DNA of 64,000 bases from Gimesia chilikensis (GTDB lineage Bacteria; Planctomycetota; Planctomycetia; Planctomycetales; Planctomycetaceae). The first letter of the stretch is position 1; each line of letters begins with the position of its first letter. Under the pieces are notes generated by a model, which was not told where the DNA came from, searched no databases, and saw only the letters and a program-made list of their open reading frames with translations. Below, one piece after another: positions 37,780 to 48,351 of the stretch. The position numbers and the translations under genes were made by a program. The stretch is taken from the NCBI RefSeq assembly GCF_007744075.1, contig NZ_CP036266.1, forward strand, positions 8,026,564 through 8,090,563, given 5' to 3'.

Positions 37780-39012
37780 TTACGGCAGGATAAAGATCAG
37801 ACCGGTTGCTGTAAGTCCCTCTGTGATGGCGGCTTTGGTATTCCAGGGAACACCGTTGATCCGCTTGGGAGTATTCGGTTCGCCCGGACGGTAGAATCCC
37901 AGGGGATACATACGTTTGCGGAGCGGGTCGATGCTCATCTGGTAAGGCAGCGCGATCAGCTGACCGGTAAACCGTCCCATGGAAACAAAGGGCTGCACAA
38001 GATCGCGACGGGAAAGACCGTAACGCTCCAGATTGGGATCTTCGAAGTACAGCGGATTGTAGTTCACGTTGGAAGCTTCCCAGGTATAGATACTTTCAGA
38101 GAAGTTCCGTCCCGGGTAAGGAGCATTGCTCAGTTTGAATTCCCGCGGGCACTCCAGAATCGCGCCCCCTTCTTCATCCGAGGCTTTACAAGGTTTGCCA
38201 TCGGGGCGGGGACACAGGTTCCGGCAGGGTTCGTTCTTGGCGATCTTCGGATCGGGTTCGTAGTCGAAGAACGGCTTGATGTTGGAGATGCGTTTCAACA
38301 GGTGCGGTGTTTCGTCTTCCAGATCTTCCGGTGCGGCAGGCAATCCATCCACATTGGGAATGTCATCGCCCAGCCCGTCATAGCTCTTCTGGGTCATGAT
38401 AAAATTACCGCTGTCGTCATCCGCTTCCGGAAAGACAGGTACCAACTGCTTTGACGGCGTGGCTGCCGGAGCGGGTGTCACACTTTTGTATTGTACGTTC
38501 TGAGCCTGAGGCGCTGAGGAGTTCTCTTCCAGGCCAATGGTTTTAAACGGCTCGACTGCAGGTGCCGGGCTGACAGGGGTACTGGGACCGGCAGACGCGA
38601 AAGGATTCACTCCCGTGGGAGCAGCCTGGACCGCGGCGGGCGCAGGTGCCACAGGCATGTCATCCGGGATCGGACGGAAGGCCGGCGTCTGTTCCAGTTC
38701 GTCGTTTTTGCCCTGCTTACGCTGTTCGCGGCGTTCTTTGCGTTCCTGTTTTTTCAGTTCGCGTTTATTGTCGCGCGACAGGGTCTCCCAGCGCTGCTCC
38801 GGAGAACGGCTTTTCAGCTCTTCCCACGTGCTGGCAGGCACAGGATTCTGTCCGAGGAAGGGGTCCTGATCGGCGGACGCTTCCTCGACCATCGTAAATG
38901 GTGAGAGCCCCAGAACCAGGGCCAGGCTCAGCAGATATCGCTTACCCGAACTATTCCATGGGTGAATGTTCGGCTGTGTAATTCGGTGCTTCCTGAGTGA
39001 CTGCAATATCAT
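37780..39012 (-). CDS. Secreted proline/alanine-rich protein with a four-cysteine cluster
   Basis: A 410-residue exported protein. After a charged lead, [20 protein letters not shown] then EEASA is a signal peptide. A coiled charged segment ([20 protein letters not shown]) is followed by a long Pro/Ala-rich stretch. The C-terminal third holds four cysteines at 263, 267, 275 and 288 (PCRNLC, PDGKPC, LECP). It ends with an ordered region rich in aromatic residues ([38 protein letters not shown]). I recognise no family; it may be an envelope or outer-membrane associated protein. The start overlaps the 3' end of guaB by 62 bases (ATG 39012); a downstream non-ATG start just after the guaB stop is also possible. 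Confidence 0.68.
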   Translation of the reverse strand: MILQSLRKHRITQPNIHPWNSSGKRYLLSLALVLGLSPFTMVEEASADQDPFLGQNPVPASTWEELKSRSPEQRWETLSRDNKRELKKQERKERREQRKQGKNDELEQTPAFRPIPDDMPVAPAPAAVQAAPTGVNPFASAGPSTPVSPAPAVEPFKTIGLEENSSAPQAQNVQYKSVTPAPAATPSKQLVPVFPEADDDSGNFIMTQKSYDGLGDDIPNVDGLPAAPEDLEDETPHLLKRISNIKPFFDYEPDPKIAKNEPCRNLCPRPDGKPCKASDEEGGAILECPREFKLSNAPYPGRNFSESIYTWEASNVNYNPLYFEDPNLERYGLSRRDLVQPFVSMGRFTGQLIALPYQMSIDPLRKRMYPLGFYRPGEPNTPKRINGVPWNTKAAITEGLTATGLIFILP

Positions 39013-40435
39013 GCGGATGGTTCTCCCTGACCGTTGCGGCTGAAACCTGAATGAATTTGGCTTCGGTTCGCATTTCCGCGACAGAATGGACTCCCAAATA
39101 ACCCATACCAGCCCGTAGTCCACCTACAAGTTGATAGAGTAGATTCTGCAGCGGACCTTTGTAAGGTACGCGTCCCTCTACTCCCTCTGGTACCAGTTTC
39201 TTGGCGGAATCCTTTCCGTCTTGTGGAACTGAACTTTGACGGTAGCGTTCGCTACTGCCTTTGACCATTGCTCCCATCGATCCCATGCCACGGTAACGCT
39301 TGAAACTGCGTCCCTGATAAAGAATCAATTCACCCGGACTTTCGTCCAGACCGGCGAGCAAACCTCCTAACATTACCGTATGAGCGCCGGCTGCCAGAGC
39401 TTTGGCAATGTCACCACTGTAACGAATTCCCCCATCGGCGATGACCGGAATACCTGTTCCTTCCAGTGCCTTGGCAGCATTGGAAATCGCAGTTAACTGC
39501 GGCACACCGACGCCTGAGATAATTCGCGTTGTACAGATTGAGCCAGGACCGATGCCGACCTTAACCGCGTCCGCTCCCGCATCCGCCAGGTCTCGGGCAC
39601 CCTGTTCGGTCGCCACATTACCGGCAACCACATCGATGTCCCATCGCTTTTTGATTTCTCTCACGGTCTGTACCACATTGCCGGAATGGCCGTGGGCACT
39701 GTCAACAACCAGGAGATCCACCCCTTTTTCAATCAGTAAAGCAGCACGATCATAATCTCGGACACCCACAGCAGCTCCAACTCGCAGCCGCCCCCGTGAA
39801 TCTTTGGAGGCCAGCGGGAACTGCATCGTCTTGTCGATGTCTTTGATCGTAATCAGCCCCTTCAGTTGATAATTTTCGTCAACCAGCAGAAGTTTCTCGA
39901 CCTTATTTTCCAATAATATCCGCTGAGCCACTTCAAGCGTTGTATCTTCCGCAGCCGTCACAAGTTTTTCTTTCGTCATGACTTCAGATATCTGGGTGTC
40001 GGGAGAATCGAGAAACCGCAGGTCACGGCTCGTCAAAATCCCCACAAGCTTCCCATTTTGTGTCACGGGGACCCCGCCGATGTTTCTCCGCTTCATGATT
40101 TCGGCAGCTTCTGCCACTGTAACCTCGGGAGGCAGTGTGACCGGGTCCACAATCACGCCGTGTTCGCTCCGTTTTACCAGATCCACCTGCATTGCCTGCT
40201 GTTCCGGCGTCATGTTTTTGTGGATGACGCCGATGCCCCCTTCCTGGGCCATGCCGATCGCCATATCGCTCTCAGTCACGGTGTCCATGGGGCTGCTGAT
40301 AATCGGAACATTGAGAGGGATATTTCGGGTAAGCTGGCTGGCAACACTGACTTCCGAAGGCATGACTTCGCTGTAAGCTGGTTGCAGCAGAACATCGTCG
40401 AAAGTAATTCCCTGACAGATAATGCGGTCTTGCAT
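38951..40435 (-). CDS. guaB: Inosine-5'-monophosphate dehydrogenase
   Basis: A 494-residue enzyme that oxidises IMP to XMP, the committed step of GMP synthesis. The TIM-barrel catalytic loop has the active Cys in [20 protein letters not shown], and the NAD/IMP sites are in [12 protein letters not shown] and [19 protein letters not shown]. Two CBS domains are inserted at about residues 95-205 ([40 protein letters not shown]). The length and order are normal for bacterial GuaB. ATG 40435 gives the standard N-terminus [19 protein letters not shown]. The gene downstream overlaps its 3' end. Confidence 0.98.
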   Translation of the reverse strand: MQDRIICQGITFDDVLLQPAYSEVMPSEVSVASQLTRNIPLNVPIISSPMDTVTESDMAIGMAQEGGIGVIHKNMTPEQQAMQVDLVKRSEHGVIVDPVTLPPEVTVAEAAEIMKRRNIGGVPVTQNGKLVGILTSRDLRFLDSPDTQISEVMTKEKLVTAAEDTTLEVAQRILLENKVEKLLLVDENYQLKGLITIKDIDKTMQFPLASKDSRGRLRVGAAVGVRDYDRAALLIEKGVDLLVVDSAHGHSGNVVQTVREIKKRWDIDVVAGNVATEQGARDLADAGADAVKVGIGPGSICTTRIISGVGVPQLTAISNAAKALEGTGIPVIADGGIRYSGDIAKALAAGAHTVMLGGLLAGLDESPGELILYQGRSFKRYRGMGSMGAMVKGSSERYRQSSVPQDGKDSAKKLVPEGVEGRVPYKGPLQNLLYQLVGGLRAGMGYLGVHSVAEMRTEAKFIQVSAATVRENHPHDIAVTQEAPNYTAEHSPME

Positions 40436-40547
40436 TGGGCCTCTCCTTACGGGTCTCTTTAATGTATTTTCTGTTTTGTGTTCGAAATCGATGATATATT
40501 TTTTTGAAACATTGTAGGCAAATTACCCGCCGACGGGGCAATCTGTT

Positions 40548-41468
40548 TCAAATGTTTGCGTTTCGTGTGATCTGTTCCTGGAACGCATTCGCCAGTTCGA
40601 TCATCTCGGGCACCGTCAGTTCTTCCGCCCGGGTTTTCTCCCGCTCGTAACCGTGCGCCTCCAGAAGTGCGTCCACTTCCGCTTTACTCAACTGTTTGCT
40701 GTACATCCCCACCAGCGTGCTCCGCATCAGTTTCCGCCGATGCTGGAAGACGCGCCGCAGGAAATCCTGAAAGAAGACCCGGTCCTCGATCTTCTGTTTC
40801 AGGGGCGGATTCGGCGTCAACTGGACAATCGCCGAATCGACCTTGGGCCGGGGCCAGAAGACGGTAGGTCCCACTTTCTTGAGCAGCTTGACGAAGCACT
40901 GCGACTGCAACCAGACCGACAGCGCCCCGTAATTTGAAGTCGCGGGCTTACACGACATTTTCAAACCGAGCTCGTACTGAATCGTAACCACCATCCGGTT
41001 CCAGGGCAGATCCGAGGCAACCAGATTCGAAATAATGGGCGTCGCCACGTTGTAAGGCAGGTTGGCCACCAGCTTCAGGTGACTGCCCGGGTTCGCTTTG
41101 AGCTGCTGGTCAATCTCTTCCAGCACGATGGGGTTGAGCCGGTTTTTGTTCTTGAGCGCGTCGCAGTTCAGCAGGGTGATATTGTCGTACTTCTGCGTGG
41201 CCTCGCTGGCCAGGGTATGCATGTTGCGATCGTACTCGACGGAGATCACATGCCGGGCTTTCTGGGCCATGAACGTGGTCATGCCCCCGGTTCCGGTTCC
41301 CACTTCCAGCACGATGTCAGTGGGTTTAATGTGTCCCTGTTCAACGACGTACTCGATGATATTCAGATCGATCAGAAAGTTCTGGCCCAGATCAGAGCGC
41401 GGGTTAAAGCCATGCCGCTCAAAGAGCCGCATTAAATAAGATCGAGTCTGCCTTTCATCTTCTTTCAT
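40548..41468 (-). CDS. rsmA: 16S rRNA dimethyladenosine transferase
   Basis: RsmA (KsgA) adds two methyls to each of two adjacent adenines near the 3' end of 16S rRNA. The 306-residue protein shows RSDLGQNFLIDLN, the SAM site VLEVGTGTGGMTTF, and the catalytic NLPY motif in VANLPYNVATPIIS. The C-terminal rRNA-binding part has KVDSAIVQLTP and VFQHRRKLMRSTL. It overlaps the ribE stop by 14 bases; ATG 41468 gives MKEDERQTRSYLM. TTG and ATG starts a few codons upstream are also possible. Confidence 0.95.
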   Translation of the reverse strand: MKEDERQTRSYLMRLFERHGFNPRSDLGQNFLIDLNIIEYVVEQGHIKPTDIVLEVGTGTGGMTTFMAQKARHVISVEYDRNMHTLASEATQKYDNITLLNCDALKNKNRLNPIVLEEIDQQLKANPGSHLKLVANLPYNVATPIISNLVASDLPWNRMVVTIQYELGLKMSCKPATSNYGALSVWLQSQCFVKLLKKVGPTVFWPRPKVDSAIVQLTPNPPLKQKIEDRVFFQDFLRRVFQHRRKLMRSTLVGMYSKQLSKAEVDALLEAHGYEREKTRAEELTVPEMIELANAFQEQITRNANI

Positions 41469-42072
41469 TGATACCATCAAGTGTTAAGGGAACCAGCTTT
41501 GACACATACTTCCCGAGAATATCGGTTTCAATATTCACAATACTGCCCACCTGCTTCTGCCCCAGCGTCGTCACTTCCAGTGTATGTGGAATCAGCGCGA
41601 TACTGAAGGAGGATGCTTCGCAGCCCACTATGGTCAGGCTGATGCCATCCACGGTGACCGATCCCTTGGGAACCATCTGCAAAGCCAGTGCTTCCGGAAC
41701 TTCGAACCACATCGTGATCCATTCGCCGTCCCGGTCGATCGATTTGATCGAACCCACGCCGTCCACATGACCTTGAACGAAGTGACCACCCAGCCGTCCG
41801 TTTGCTGCCAGCGGGCGTTCCAGATTCACGGCATCGCCCACGGTTAACAGCCCCAGGTTGGTCTTCGCCAGGGTTTCCGCGCCCGCCTGGAACTTCAGAG
41901 AGTTCTCGGCGATCTCCACCACCGTCAGGCAACAGCCATTGATGGCCACACTATCACCGATCTGGGCCTCATGTAAAATGAGTTCCGGAATCTTCAGCGT
42001 CAAATCGATGGAGGAACCGTTCTTTTCGAGAAGTTGAACGGTACCCTGCCCCTCGACCAGTCCCGTAAACAT
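41455..42072 (-). CDS. ribE: Riboflavin synthase alpha subunit
   Basis: A 205-residue enzyme that dismutates two 6,7-dimethyl-8-ribityllumazines into riboflavin. It has the family start MFTGLVEGQGTV and two homologous lumazine-binding repeats: GDSVAINGCCLTVVE and GSVTVDGISLTIVG, with LAANGRLGGHFVQGHVDGVG in between. The length is typical. It is the third gene of the psd-pssA-ribE-rsmA group, with a 54-base gap to pssA and a 14-base overlap with rsmA. No FMN riboswitch is seen upstream. Confidence 0.97.
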   Translation of the reverse strand: MFTGLVEGQGTVQLLEKNGSSIDLTLKIPELILHEAQIGDSVAINGCCLTVVEIAENSLKFQAGAETLAKTNLGLLTVGDAVNLERPLAANGRLGGHFVQGHVDGVGSIKSIDRDGEWITMWFEVPEALALQMVPKGSVTVDGISLTIVGCEASSFSIALIPHTLEVTTLGQKQVGSIVNIETDILGKYVSKLVPLTLDGINERR

Positions 42073-42126
42073 CGGCGACAGTACCTTCGGCGTTCTAAAA
42101 ACAGGGGAATTAAACGAGTCAGTTTC

Positions 42127-43008
42127 TCAAATTTCTCTGGATTTGTATAGTCGTCCAGAGATAACTTCTTCCCAAAAAGCCCGAATTGGGGACGAAAACG
42201 CGAAATAACAGAACAGGACCGGGACCGCCAGCTCCTGCACCAGAAAGATCAGGGCCAGCGAAAAGACGAGCTGAATCACATGCCGCCGGCTCCGCTGGCC
42301 AGTGAACAACTGGTTAAACACATGCGGATAATGCACGCGTGAGACCATCAGTGCCGCGACCCCCAGTGTGATCAGCGGCAGGGCCCAGCCGATGCCGGTA
42401 ATTAACCACTCCGACAGGGACTGCATCGATCCATTTTTCGTCTCTGCCAGCTTGTAGAGGCCGCGCATCGCGATTGGAAAGGAAGCCACGACGCCGGCTG
42501 CCGCCGGTGAGGGGAGGCCGCTGAACCCTTCGTGTGAATCATCTTCATCCGTTTCCACGTTGAAGCGTGCGAGCCTCAAAATGGTACAGACCGCAAACAA
42601 CAGCGCGATCACCCATAGCAGACGCGGATGATAGATCTGGGTACGAAACTGAATCATCTGCAGCATCAGAAACGCCGGGGCCACTCCGAAGCTGATCGCA
42701 TCGCACAGACTGTCGAGCTGCGCACCGAATTCCGTGGTCTGATTCGTCCAGCGGGCGGCACTGCCATCCAGGGCGTCGAACAGCATCGCTACAAAGATCA
42801 GCACTGCAGCGATAAACAGGTGTTGATTTTCAAAAGAGTTATAGACCCCCGGTGCAGTTCCCAGCATGCGGGTCAGACCACCGCTGGTCACGTGCCCCAT
42901 ATATTCCGGTCCGACCTTGGCCGCATAGGTAATCGCGCCAAAACCACAGGCGGCATTACCCAGCGTCAACAACGTCGGTAGAACGGCAATCAGTTTACGC
43001 TTCTTCAT
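42127..43008 (-). CDS. pssA: CDP-diacylglycerol--serine O-phosphatidyltransferase
   Basis: An inner-membrane enzyme that makes phosphatidylserine from CDP-diacylglycerol and L-serine. The 293-residue protein carries the CDP-alcohol phosphotransferase motif DALDGSAARWTNQTTEFGAQLDSLCDAISFG (D-G-x2-A-R-x8-G-x3-D-x3-D), shown here only as its key residues. It also has multiple transmembrane helices. The start MKKRKLIAVLPTLLTLGNAA at 43008 overlaps the psd stop by 14 bases and has GAGG five to six bases before it. The longer frame to 43035 lies inside psd. Confidence 0.95.
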   Translation of the reverse strand: MKKRKLIAVLPTLLTLGNAACGFGAITYAAKVGPEYMGHVTSGGLTRMLGTAPGVYNSFENQHLFIAAVLIFVAMLFDALDGSAARWTNQTTEFGAQLDSLCDAISFGVAPAFLMLQMIQFRTQIYHPRLLWVIALLFAVCTILRLARFNVETDEDDSHEGFSGLPSPAAAGVVASFPIAMRGLYKLAETKNGSMQSLSEWLITGIGWALPLITLGVAALMVSRVHYPHVFNQLFTGQRSRRHVIQLVFSLALIFLVQELAVPVLFCYFAFSSPIRAFWEEVISGRLYKSREI

Positions 43009-44044
43009 TGGAGGCCTCAGTAGGGGACTCTGCATATTTCGCGAGAGTGGTCGAACCGGCTTTCAACTTGTCACCCGGCTTCGCCAGGATTTCCAGTCCT
43101 TCTTCCTGGGGGAACACAATCACGGTCCGGGAACCCAGTTTAATCATACCAAACTGCGCCCCCTTGGTTAATTCATCGCCCGGCTTCAGGCGACAGACAA
43201 TCCGCCGCGCTATCGCACCGGTGATCTGCTGCACCAGCATCGGTCGGTTGGTCGGCTCGGGCATCTGCAGATAGACTTCCAACCGCTCGTTTAACCGCGT
43301 TGACTCCGGTCGCAGCGCGTTCAAACATTTCCCGGGTCGATACACAAGTTTGATAATCTTACCGGCAACCGGCATGCGGTTGATGTGCACATTGAAAATC
43401 GACAGGAAGATGCCGATCTCGATCGCCGGGCCGCCGATATATTCGTGATGCGCGATCTCTTCAATCGTATCGAAGGTCCCGTCCGCAGGAGACACAATCA
43501 CACCTTCACCCGCAGGGATCGCCCGCTGGGGGTTCCGGAAGAACCAGACGATCTCCATGCCAAACAATACCAGCGTCAGCACCAGCAACCAGCCGATGTA
43601 ACTGAGCACACCGGTAACGACGCCGGATAAAATCACGCCGGTGAGCAGGGCGGCACCACCGAAAAACAGCGTTGAGAGAACAAACAGTTCGGCCAGCCCT
43701 TCGCGGGCAAAGGGGAGTCGGCTGCGATACGCAAAGGGGTCGTCCGCTTCCTCCCAATAGTAGCCTCCCTGGTTCTCATGATATTTAAGGTCGCGGGGAT
43801 CGAGCACATCATGCGGACAGGGATTGAAGTCCCCCTTTCGTGTGCTCTCCATTTTTTTCACGTAACCGGGGCGAAACGTCTTCAACCAGAATCGCCGCCA
43901 GCGGCCCCAGAGCATTTCCAGATTGATAATAATTCCCCCACCCGGCTGAATGGTCGTCAGCTGCGGATCCATGGGCTGGACTTCCCGTCGGGAATAAGGC
44001 TGACCGGTGGCAGGTGGATTGACGTCTGATGAAGTTGAACTCAT
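42995..44044 (-). CDS. psd: Phosphatidylserine decarboxylase
   Basis: A 349-residue enzyme that converts phosphatidylserine to phosphatidylethanolamine. The autocleavage site that yields the pyruvoyl group is the Gly304-Ser305 pair in MIKLGSRTVIVFPQ. The family segments VIVSPADGTFDTIEEI and IFLSIFNVHINRMPV are present. An extra N-terminal region of about 100 residues (DVNPPATGQPYSRREVQPMD, DFNPCPHDVLDPRDLKYHEN) precedes membrane helices (FVLSTLFFGGAALLTGVILS) and is unlike the shorter forms. It is the first gene of the phospholipid pair and overlaps pssA. Confidence 0.93.
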   Translation of the reverse strand: MSSTSSDVNPPATGQPYSRREVQPMDPQLTTIQPGGGIIINLEMLWGRWRRFWLKTFRPGYVKKMESTRKGDFNPCPHDVLDPRDLKYHENQGGYYWEEADDPFAYRSRLPFAREGLAELFVLSTLFFGGAALLTGVILSGVVTGVLSYIGWLLVLTLVLFGMEIVWFFRNPQRAIPAGEGVIVSPADGTFDTIEEIAHHEYIGGPAIEIGIFLSIFNVHINRMPVAGKIIKLVYRPGKCLNALRPESTRLNERLEVYLQMPEPTNRPMLVQQITGAIARRIVCRLKPGDELTKGAQFGMIKLGSRTVIVFPQEEGLEILAKPGDKLKAGSTTLAKYAESPTEASNEEA

Positions 44045-45802
<1,758 letters not shown>

Positions 45803-45831
45803 ATTGATTCCACTCAACTCTGAGACGAACA

Positions 45832-45867
45832 GCTCCCCCCGGAACATGTTTCCGAGGGGAGTTTTTT
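45832..45867 (+). terminator. Intrinsic terminator of eno
   Basis: CTCCCCCCGGAAC and TTTCCGAGGGGAG pair around ATG (45832-45861), followed by TTTTTT. Confidence 0.9.
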
Positions 45868-46081
45868 ATGCGCGGATATGAGTTGCAGGATGCGATTCGC
45901 CGCCCCGTCTCATTTCATTTCTGCTGAGTACAAGCCAACCGGCACCATAGACACAGCCGCGACAATCGCCACAGCTTAACAGGGTCTGGAGAAACCTGTG
46001 CAACCCTGTCGATTTTGATGAGGTAGCTCTGCGCCCGACGTCTGCAGAGATCGTGTCCCTTTTGTATCGGCCATCAACATC

Positions 46082-46669
46082 GTGACTCACAGACAGCACC
46101 AGCACGAAGAATCCGGGATCGGCTGGATGATCTCGTTGACATTCTGGCTGCTGTTATTCCTCGCCGCGAGTCTGTTCGCTGCGGTTGTCCTTTCGCCGCG
46201 GTACCTGGCCTACCTTGAGCTACGGAATGAGTATCTCTCGAACCAGGTCCAGCTGGTGACGCTGGAAAATCAGGTTGAATACCTGAAACAGATCGCCCAT
46301 TCGCTGGAGCATGATCCTGAGTTTCGCTCTGAAGTCGCGCGGGTCGACTTTGATGCCGTCCGACCAGGCGAAGAGCGGATTGCCGTCGACCCCGATCTGG
46401 CCCTGGATCTGCCTCAATGGAATCCGCGTCAGAAAATCCCGGTCACCAGTCGCGCCTGGTACGTACCCATGTTGAGCATGGTCAGTGAAAATCACAAGGT
46501 GCGCTCCTCTCTGCTGCTGACCGCCGGGGTGATCGTACTGCTGTCTTTTACGTTTCTGCATGAATCACAGTCCCATCAGCTGGAGCACGTAACCCGTTCC
46601 ACTAAAGACTTTGTGTCGCTGTTCCTCTCTCGATACCGCGTCTCGGAATCGGAAGCTGATGAGGACTGA
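46082..46669 (+). CDS. FtsB/DivIC-like septum-related membrane protein
   Basis: A 195-residue bitopic protein. After a short polar start, SLTFWLLLFLAASLFAAVVL is a membrane segment. A coiled coil follows (ELRNEYLSNQVQLVTLENQV), the layout of septum formation initiator proteins of the FtsB/DivIC group. The Asp/Glu-rich middle and a second hydrophobic stretch (SLLLTAGVIVLLSFTFLHES) near the C-terminus are not typical of FtsB, and planctomycetes divide without FtsZ, so the cell-division role is uncertain. GTG 46082 is the start. It stands alone between eno and a hypothetical gene. Confidence 0.6.
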   Translation: MTHRQHQHEESGIGWMISLTFWLLLFLAASLFAAVVLSPRYLAYLELRNEYLSNQVQLVTLENQVEYLKQIAHSLEHDPEFRSEVARVDFDAVRPGEERIAVDPDLALDLPQWNPRQKIPVTSRAWYVPMLSMVSENHKVRSSLLLTAGVIVLLSFTFLHESQSHQLEHVTRSTKDFVSLFLSRYRVSESEADED

Positions 46670-46922
46670 CCCCAGTTCCGACTGTAAGGAATAACACGAA
46701 TGCAGCAAACGCCACGTCTGCAACACCTGATCTCGTTTTTGTGATCCTAGCCTTTCTTCCCAGGAACCACGTTGTTCGGATTTTTTCTGGAATAGCTTCT
46801 CTGTCGTTCTATCTCGCTGAAAGCCGGCAGCAGAAATCAAATTCAGTTCGGACAATCCCGAAGCCGCGACGATTTGATTAGTAGTTATTTCATGACGTTT
46901 CAACCCTGAAGGGCATCACAGA

Positions 46923-47255
46923 ATGGATACAGATAAGCAAGCCAGGACTTCTCTGTTAACGGAATTCAGACTGAGACGCTGGGCGCGGATGCACTACGTT
47001 TCAGCCGATCAAAGAAAAGCGACCTGGAATCCCATCGTTCTCGATGAAATGCAGAATAAGGATCAGGAAATGCACGAAGCAGAAGAAAACAGCATGAAGG
47101 CCCGTGTTTCATCCATGTATGTGCCACTGGCACCCGGGATCATTACCCGTATAGATCAGTCACACGAAGAAGCCGCTGCACCTCACATCCTCAAAATGCA
47201 GGATCGCTCCTCGCGCAATCTGCAACGTGTCGCTGATCAGATGCTGGGCGAATAA
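46923..47255 (+). CDS. Hypothetical protein
   Basis: A 110-residue soluble protein, MDTDKQARTSLLTEFRLRRW then RMHYVSADQRKATWNPIVLD. The middle and C-terminal parts are helical and charged (MQNKDQEMHEAEENSMKARV). No motif or signal peptide. GAAGGG precedes the ATG by about 10 bases, and the length and codon use look genuine. It ends 40 bases before the convergent MotB-like gene. I do not recognise the family. Confidence 0.55.
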   Translation: MDTDKQARTSLLTEFRLRRWARMHYVSADQRKATWNPIVLDEMQNKDQEMHEAEENSMKARVSSMYVPLAPGIITRIDQSHEEAAAPHILKMQDRSSRNLQRVADQMLGE

Positions 47256-47295
47256 GCTCACTCAAGCACACGTCCAGTTTCTCTCGACCTCCGTA

Positions 47296-48012
47296 CTATT
47301 TGCGGGGGCCGACGTAGTCATCGACAAACGCGTCCAGCAGCAGCACATCCAGACGGTCCATCTGCTGCGTTTTCTCATCCCCGGTCTGCAGAGGAGGCTC
47401 GTAATCGGCGGCAGCGGTAATGCGAATCCGCTTGGCCTCGATTCCTTTCTGGATCAGATAGAGCATGGCCTCTCGCCCCCGCTGGTAAGTCAGTACCAGT
47501 TTGTCATTGTAGTGGCCATCCTGAGGCAAAGGTTTCACCGACGTATGAGCCCGCAGCTCGATCTTGTTCGGTTTGCCCGCCAGCTCCGGAATCATCTCGT
47601 CCAGCTTCGTTTTACGTTCCTCGTCAAGGTCTACCTGGGTCTGACCGTAATACAGGGTCTTCCCAACAGGAACCGGTACTCCTTCCCGGAAGCGATAGAT
47701 ACGCACATCCTTGCCTTCGAGGGCCTTCGTCTTAATTCCCCCGCGTCCCCGTTCCCGGCTGTCGGTATACGCCCCCAGCATACTCATCTGCTCGATCATC
47801 GAGTTCATCGGAAAATATTTTCCGGGAGGCGAAATGGGGCCGGTACGATAACCCGTGTAAGACTGAATCGACTCCAGGATCGACCGGAATTTTTCATCAT
47901 TCACGATTTCACTCAGTGAAACCAGCATGATGAAGAACGTCAGCAGCAGCGACATCATGTCACCGTAAGTCACCACCCATTCGGGGACTCCCGGTGGACC
48001 ATCGTCTTCCAT
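47296..48012 (-). CDS. MotB-like OmpA-domain protein without a neighbouring MotA
   Basis: A 238-residue inner-membrane protein starting MEDDGPPGVPEWVVTYGDMM. One transmembrane helix (SLLLTFFIMLVSLSEIV) carries Asp18, at the place of the MotB proton-channel Asp. The C-terminal part is an OmpA/MotB peptidoglycan-binding domain (NKIELRAHTSVKPLPQ, YQRGREAMLYLIQKGIEAKR). AGGAG lies eight bases before ATG 48012. No MotA/ExbB-like partner is nearby: the next gene upstream is the divergent rnd. It could belong to a flagellar stator encoded elsewhere, or act in another ion-driven envelope machine. Confidence 0.85.
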   Translation of the reverse strand: MEDDGPPGVPEWVVTYGDMMSLLLTFFIMLVSLSEIVNDEKFRSILESIQSYTGYRTGPISPPGKYFPMNSMIEQMSMLGAYTDSRERGRGGIKTKALEGKDVRIYRFREGVPVPVGKTLYYGQTQVDLDEERKTKLDEMIPELAGKPNKIELRAHTSVKPLPQDGHYNDKLVLTYQRGREAMLYLIQKGIEAKRIRITAAADYEPPLQTGDEKTQQMDRLDVLLLDAFVDDYVGPRK

Positions 48013-48351
48013 GACTGTCTGCTCCTGAAAATGAGTGAAGATAAATAGATTCGGCAGAATCTGCCGCTCACGCGGAATTCCAGCGCCGCTTACCACCAGA
48101 ATCGTCATGCGGCGCCGCGAAACTTGGCGGATTTTTCTCAAACCGGCCCTGTTCAGCGGGTTTACAGGCCCTCCCCGTCACCTCCGGCGGGGGTCTGCAA
48201 ATCCCCTCCCTCGAACAAAATGCCCCTTAGATCATTGACGAACACAATAAATATCTACAACATTAGGAGTTAAGTAAGCAGCAACCGATCAGAACATCAG
48301 CGCCAGAGAAATCCGGGAATTTCTGGAAAAAGAAAAGGAAGTGGTCAAGGA
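48013..48351. other. Intergenic region of 339 bases, no gene seen
   Basis: Divergent region between the MotB-like gene and rnd. The open frame upstream of 48012 continues to 48141 but lacks a start with a ribosome binding site. TTGACG near 48235 could be part of an rnd promoter. No repeat or strong hairpin is seen. Confidence 0.45.

Noticed and set aside
41455..42130. FMN riboswitch upstream of ribE
   Set aside because: The 54-base gap to pssA is too short and shows none of the conserved RFN-element blocks.
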